A stretch of 11,128 nucleotides of DNA from an uncultured Bacilli bacterium (GTDB taxonomy: Bacteria; Bacillota_I; Bacilli_A; RF39; UBA660). The notes under the pieces are model-generated. The model ran no database searches. It was given only the letters and a program-made list of their open reading frames with translations, and had not been told where the DNA came from. The stretch lies in contig CANQCQ010000021.1 of NCBI GenBank assembly GCA_947589725.1, positions 1-11,128 on the forward strand. Direction: 5' to 3'. The position numbers and the translations under genes are program-made. This document shows, in pieces, positions 6,786 through 11,128 of this stretch (position 1 is the first letter of the stretch; every line of letters starts with the position of its first letter).

Positions 6786-7009
6786 AACTTTTCCTCTACA
6801 TCTTCTAGCTTTTGCATATTAGATAATTCAGTCATTTTACTTTCCTTTTTATTAGAAAAATTATTTGCAGCATTAATTACTATTTGTTTAAAATCTTCTA
6901 TTTCAGCAATATAATTAAGATTATCTGCATCTGTATAGTTATTTTTAATCTTACCAATTACTTCAAAAATTTTATTAACTGCCAAAACATATTTATTGTA
7001 ATCTGACAT
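6782..7009 (-). CDS. Small helical protein of the T7SS operon
   Basis: A 75-aa protein with two probable amphipathic helices (about 3-22 and 30-50) and a charged tail (KLEDVEEKL). There is no WXG motif at the expected turn; instead NNYTDADN (23-30) lies there, which contains a YxxxD pattern, though mid-protein rather than near the C-terminus where T7SS signals normally lie. No known family is recognised. The ATG at 7009 has an AGGAGG site 5 nt upstream which overlaps the stop codon of the EsaB-like gene, so expression follows directly on the core T7SS genes. With its 4-bp overlapping 72-aa neighbour it is a candidate heterodimer. It could be a divergent WXG100-type or LXG-associated helper protein. 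Confidence 0.72.
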   Translation of the reverse strand: MSDYNKYVLAVNKIFEVIGKIKNNYTDADNLNYIAEIEDFKQIVINAANNFSNKKESKMTELSNMQKLEDVEEKL

Positions 7010-7018
7010 AGCTACCTC

Positions 7019-7273
7019 CTATACTAAAATAATTCTAGATCCATTCTTTAATTCTGTATCTCTTACTGTTTTATTTATATCATAAATAATACCTGTTTCT
7101 TTACTATATAAATTAGTTGATTCACTTACTACGTAAGCTCCTTCAGTTAATTCACTAAGTTCTTCTTCTATAAGTTTTTTAATTGTTCCAATCTTTTTAT
7201 TTATAGGAATAAATAAATCATATTTTTTTTCAATTAATGGTACATCTAATTCTACCAATATTTTATTTTTCAT
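7019..7273 (-). CDS. esaB: EsaB/YukD-like ubiquitin-fold T7SS protein
   Basis: An 84-aa protein with the beta-grasp (ubiquitin-like) layout of YukD/EsaB: MKNKILVELDV, YDLFIPINKKIGTIKKLIEEEL helix, the conserved NLYSKETGIIYDINKTVRDTELKNGSRIILV end. The family ending (G-x-x-Y-D-x-N-x-T-V-x-D-x-x-x-x-N-G-x-x-x-x-L) is well kept. In Staphylococcus and Bacillus this cytosolic protein is needed for type VIIb secretion, though its biochemical role is unclear; it lacks a terminal Gly-Gly and is not thought to be conjugated. The start has AGGTAAG overlapping the essC stop codon, 8 bp downstream of that gene. Its place after essC differs from the esaB-essB-essC order of Staphylococcus. Confidence 0.85.
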   Translation of the reverse strand: MKNKILVELDVPLIEKKYDLFIPINKKIGTIKKLIEEELSELTEGAYVVSESTNLYSKETGIIYDINKTVRDTELKNGSRIILV

Positions 7274-7281
7274 ACGCTTAC

Positions 7282-10200
7282 CTACTTTCCTGAAAGTAAT
7301 TTAATAAGAGTAGCTTTTCCCTTATGTATATTATAGCCAAAACCATCTTCAATTTCAGCTCTTAAAATTCTTGCAGCAGTGGTTACTTTTAATGTAAATT
7401 GATTACCAATACCATTTCCTATCCATATACCTTCAGATAAATCACAATTATTTTTATACCAAGTTTCAAAGTTTATAGTCTTAATATTATTTATATTTTC
7501 AACTAAGATAATTCTAATATTATTGTGTTGTTTAGCAACTTCTATTATAGATAAAAATTTATTTTTTAATTCATCTTTATACTTATTCATAAAGTTAAGA
7601 GGTCCAATTAATATGCATGTAATTGGATTATCAAAATCAGATTCTATTGATAAATTAATTGCTTTTACTGCTTTTTCTAAGGCATCTGATACATCATCAC
7701 TTTGATAAGTTATATTTTTTTGTTCATAATTATACCCATCTAATACAGAAATTGTATCTAAAACAAAAGTATTGGAAGCTGGAAGTTTGCTTATTACTTT
7801 TATAATACCATCTATAAAATCTGGATTTGAAGATATATCATCTCCTGTAATGTTATATATAATATTACTGTTTATATTAATTGTTGAGTTTTCTAAAGAT
7901 TCTTTTTCAATTCCTACTGGTATTTTAGTTGTACTACCGATTGAACTTTCAACTGACTGAATAGTTACTACTTCAGGTAATACAGGTATTTTTTTAGCAT
8001 TATATGTACAAATTTCTCTTAATTTTTTACATACAACTTTTATATACTCAGTCATTAATTCTTGTTCATAAGGAAATGCTGTTTGAAGCTCATATATATT
8101 ATCTAAAAGTATTAGACCTCTACCAAATATTTTTGATGGCTCTTTCTTTCTTACTCCCGGAATAACAGAAATATAATCTGATGAATCATTAAATTGTAAA
8201 ACTACATTTTGACTAAAGTTCTGTCTTACTTTATATCGCAATGTATTTGCTCCACTTGTACTTAAAATAAATATTATTCCATATTTTAAACAATCTCTAG
8301 TTAATTGAGAAATTAATTCTTCATAATCAGGATAGTTTTCAATAAATGCCTCTGCATTATTAATTACTACAGTTATTAATGGCATTTGTTTTCCACCATG
8401 ATGAATATAAAAATCATATGAACCATTATAATCTACAAATAATTTTTTTCTTATATCAATAGTTTGTTGTATCATTTTGAATAAGTTTTCAATCTTTTCT
8501 GCTTCATTTGATAACAAAGTTTCTCCTACATGAGGAGCGTTTTTAAAGACAGTTAAAGTTTCTGCACCACAATCAATGATATAAAAATTTATTTCACTAG
8601 AATCATACTGTGTAATTGATGAATAAATTATACTAGTTAACATAAGTTCTTTTCCACTACCAGCAGAACCATATATTATTGTATTTCCTTCTTTTGAAAG
8701 TGGCAAAGTCAAAATATCTTGTCTTTGATTATCTGGATCATCATATTCTCCAATTATTGGATTAATTTCATTTTTTACAACTACATTATTATATTTTTTC
8801 TTTAAATCATCTACATAGATAACACTTGGAATACTATCTAGCCATAATTGGTTTATTACTATATTTGCTTCTTGAGCTTCTTTTACTATATATTTAACTA
8901 TATTAGTTATTTCTTCTCCTTTTGATTCTAGGACAATATCATTTTGCTTAGTATCAAGTGATTTAATAATATTTCCTACATTATCTATTAAATCTATTGA
9001 TTGATTAATTTTTTTCTTACGCTTATCTGTTGGATAATACTGAGCTCCAGCCCAAGCTGCTTGTCCGATTGCGAAAAGTTCATTATATCCTACTTGTAGA
9101 TAAAATCTTCCAGGATTTTTTAAAGATGCTGCATCAGGAACTTTTATCATATCCATAGAATCAGATTTATCTTGTACTTTTAAACATACTCTAAATTTTG
9201 AGTTTGACCATATTTGATCATTTACTACTCCATTAGGTTTTTGTGTTGCTAGTATCAAATGGACTCCAAGAGAACGTCCAATACGAGCAGTTGATATTAA
9301 CTGATCCATAAATTCTGGTCTTTGAGCTTTTAATTCTGCAAATTCATCACATATAATAAATAAATGAGAGATAGGCTTATTAACTAAGCCCTTTCTATAT
9401 AAGCTTTGATATTTATAGATGTCTATTGTACTTTCATTTAGTTTATCTCTAGCCTCATTAAATATCATTTGACGTTTTCTAAGTTCAGACTGTATTGATG
9501 CTAAAGCTCTATTCATTTCTACAGTATCTAAGTTGGTAATTGTTCCAGCTAAGTGAGGTAATTTCATACCGGTTTCTTTGTTTTGGAAAACACCAGCTAA
9601 ACCTCCACCTTTATAATCTATAAGTACAAATGATACTTCATAAGGATGATAGTTAATAGCCATTGAAACAATATATGTAATAATAAATTCAGATTTACCT
9701 GAACCAGTCATTCCTGCAACTAAGCCATGAGGTCCATGAAATTTTTCATGCAAATCCAACTTAAATAATTCATGTTGTTTATCTACTCCTATTGGAGATT
9801 GAAGTGACTTAGTTGGATCATTGTTTTTCCATCTATTTTGGATATTTAATTGTTCAACATTACCAACATTGTACATTTCTAAGAATGATAATGAAGATGG
9901 TAAATTTTGATTTTCTTTTGAAATATCAATTGGGATATTTGCTAGTATTTTGCAACAGTCATACATATTAAGATCTTCATCAAAGTCTGCATCAAATTCT
10001 TTTTGTTTATTAGATACTAATTCATTTTCAAATATACCAGATTTTTTATCTCCAATACTTATAAATGTCTTACACTCATTTGGGATATTTATTAATCTTG
10101 GACTTATTACTAATAAACTAAATCCATAATTTATATCCATAGATTCTACATCTTTGACAAGTTCTAAATCTCTATACATTTTATAATTATCAGTAATAAC

Positions 10201-11128
10201 CATATAATATGGCTTATAATGATGATAATCCAATGTACTTATTTCTATTTTTCCATTATTGTCTTTATTCTTTCTAGATTGAATTTCTTGTTCTAAAGCA
10301 AGTGACAATTCCTTAGCTTCATCTAAATTTGTTGCATAATAACGAATAGTTTTTTCATTATTCCAACAATGCGGTGCAATTTTTAAATACTTCCATTTAA
10401 AGGCATTTTTTTCATCCGTTAAAATAATTATTTTTAAATCTTCATAACTATGATAAACAAGCATTTGAAGCAATAAGCCATCTAAAAATTTATCCTTTAT
10501 AGCTGCAGAGCCTATGACTGCAGAAACTCTATTTCTTAAAAAAGATAAAGATACTGGAACATTTTCTAACATAGTTGATTCTGATCCTAACTTATATACT
10601 TCTTCTAATAAGTTATCAGTCTCAACTGCAAAGTGTGATTGTGGAAAATTAATGTTTCCACTTAAATTAGTTGAACCTATTCCTAATCTTAAATTTAAAA
10701 AATCATCTTGATCTAATTCTCTTTCCCATAAATTTCTTTTTTTCTGATATAAAATTTCTTTTGTTTGAGAAAGTGGTAAGTAATTATCAATTAATATCTG
10801 ACGTTGAATTTTCATTTCAGATTGTATTTTAGATCTTTTTTCTTCTATGTATTGTAAATATTTTGTTTGGCGAAGAGCTTCTTTTTTTCTTCTTCTTGAA
10901 TTTTGATATTTTTTATTTAATATTGGCCAAAGTAACATTGTTCCAAGCATTCCACCTGACATGATTAAACTTGGATATGCTTGCTGTAGGTCTAATGTGC
11001 CATTTAAAACATTATTTAAAGTTTGGAATGCTGTAGTTCCAGAAACCATTCCCATTGTAAGCATTGGGCCTATTGTTAAAATTGCAGGAGTGTTATCTTC
11101 TGCTTCTTTTCCTGGAGGTGGATCTATT
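7282..11128 (-). CDS. essC: EssC-type T7SS FtsK/SpoIIIE ATPase (5' end outside window)
   Basis: The membrane motor of type VIIb secretion, which engages substrates and drives export. The frame is open to the right edge: 21 more codons (IDPPPGKEAED..LTIGP) precede the Met at 11064, so that Met is not the start. The usual N-terminal FHA domains must lie beyond the window. Counting from that Met: two membrane helices (about 1-15 with upstream residues, and 30-48), a linker, then ATPase 1 (about 420-680) with Walker A GMTGSGKSE (451-459), DYKGGG (483-488), Walker B FIICDEF (569-575) and ATQKP (606-610). ATPase 2 has Walker A GSAGSGKE (799-806) but VVINNAEAF (899-907) in place of the acidic Walker B. 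ATPase 3 (about 1040-1260) has no P-loop: YNITGDD stands in its place (1070-1076). First visible gene of an operon with esaB and two small genes; family certain. Confidence 0.95.
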   Translation of the reverse strand, partial: IDPPPGKEAEDNTPAILTIGPMLTMGMVSGTTAFQTLNNVLNGTLDLQQAYPSLIMSGGMLGTMLLWPILNKKYQNSRRRKKEALRQTKYLQYIEEKRSKIQSEMKIQRQILIDNYLPLSQTKEILYQKKRNLWERELDQDDFLNLRLGIGSTNLSGNINFPQSHFAVETDNLLEEVYKLGSESTMLENVPVSLSFLRNRVSAVIGSAAIKDKFLDGLLLQMLVYHSYEDLKIIILTDEKNAFKWKYLKIAPHCWNNEKTIRYYATNLDEAKELSLALEQEIQSRKNKDNNGKIEISTLDYHHYKPYYMVITDNYKMYRDLELVKDVESMDINYGFSLLVISPRLINIPNECKTFISIGDKKSGIFENELVSNKQKEFDADFDEDLNMYDCCKILANIPIDISKENQNLPSSLSFLEMYNVGNVEQLNIQNRWKNNDPTKSLQSPIGVDKQHELFKLDLHEKFHGPHGLVAGMTGSGKSEFIITYIVSMAINYHPYEVSFVLIDYKGGGLAGVFQNKETGMKLPHLAGTITNLDTVEMNRALASIQSELRKRQMIFNEARDKLNESTIDIYKYQSLYRKGLVNKPISHLFIICDEFAELKAQRPEFMDQLISTARIGRSLGVHLILATQKPNGVVNDQIWSNSKFRVCLKVQDKSDSMDMIKVPDAASLKNPGRFYLQVGYNELFAIGQAAWAGAQYYPTDKRKKKINQSIDLIDNVGNIIKSLDTKQNDIVLESKGEEITNIVKYIVKEAQEANIVINQLWLDSIPSVIYVDDLKKKYNNVVVKNEINPIIGEYDDPDNQRQDILTLPLSKEGNTIIYGSAGSGKELMLTSIIYSSITQYDSSEINFYIIDCGAETLTVFKNAPHVGETLLSNEAEKIENLFKMIQQTIDIRKKLFVDYNGSYDFYIHHGGKQMPLITVVINNAEAFIENYPDYEELISQLTRDCLKYGIIFILSTSGANTLRYKVRQNFSQNVVLQFNDSSDYISVIPGVRKKEPSKIFGRGLILLDNIYELQTAFPYEQELMTEYIKVVCKKLREICTYNAKKIPVLPEVVTIQSVESSIGSTTKIPVGIEKESLENSTININSNIIYNITGDDISSNPDFIDGIIKVISKLPASNTFVLDTISVLDGYNYEQKNITYQSDDVSDALEKAVKAINLSIESDFDNPITCILIGPLNFMNKYKDELKNKFLSIIEVAKQHNNIRIILVENINNIKTINFETWYKNNCDLSEGIWIGNGIGNQFTLKVTTAARILRAEIEDGFGYNIHKGKATLIKLLSGK

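Noticed and set aside
7523..10711. Three plus-strand open frames (7523-7705, 7772-7960, 10514-10711) within essC
   Set aside because: All lie antisense to the conserved EssC coding sequence without start signals or recognisable protein features.
11062..11064. Met codon at 11064 as the true start of EssC
   Set aside because: The frame continues upstream to the window edge with family-typical residues, and it would cut into the first membrane helix.
1..11128. Mobile element, CRISPR array, tRNA or rRNA
   Set aside because: No transposase or integrase, no regularly spaced repeats, no terminal inverted repeats and no cloverleaf-like sequence were recognised.

Overview
The window is a strongly AT-rich chromosomal segment from a low-GC Bacillota (Firmicutes) bacterium, most likely a small-genome member of the Bacilli such as an RF39- or Erysipelotrichia-like gut lineage. 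Supporting this are the Lys/Asn/Ile-rich proteins, AGGTGA/AGGAGG ribosome binding sites, A+T-rich intrinsic terminators, and a type VII (EssC/EsaB) secretion locus. Tryptophan is encoded by TGG and TGA is used as a stop, so the standard bacterial code applies rather than the mycoplasma code. The taxonomic placement is inference.

Left part (1-4341, all on the minus strand). At the left edge is the start of an Amidase_3-type cell-wall amidase that appears frameshifted after its zinc-site motif DAGHGG. Next come an HD-domain phosphohydrolase (297-809) with its own terminator and a CorA-like divalent-cation transporter (979-1911) with a good promoter. A two-gene operon follows: an Abi_2/AbiF-type HEPN protein (3385-4341) overlapping by 17 bp a membrane-anchored HtrA/DegP serine protease (2082-3401), closed by a strong terminator.

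Middle part (4342-6568). A 110-bp divergent intergenic region holds two extended -10 promoters back to back. Rightwards lie a zinc-dependent phospholipase C family protein (4452-5423) and a degenerate SpoIID/LytB-like protein without signal peptide (5479-6531). A 16-bp perfect hairpin serves as a bidirectional terminator at the end of this arm.

Right part (6567-11128, minus strand). This is the 3' end of a type VIIb secretion operon: essC (its 5' end runs off the window), an EsaB/YukD ubiquitin-like protein, and two small (75 and 72 aa) probably helical proteins. All are tightly packed or overlapping. The two small proteins lack a WXG motif, and EssC keeps a canonical first ATPase domain while its second is partly altered and its third has no P-loop. 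The strongest candidates for something undescribed are the two small proteins at the end of the T7SS operon, the active-site-poor cytosolic SpoIID relative that faces it, and the HEPN-HtrA gene pair. No CRISPR array, tRNA, rRNA or transposable element was found.
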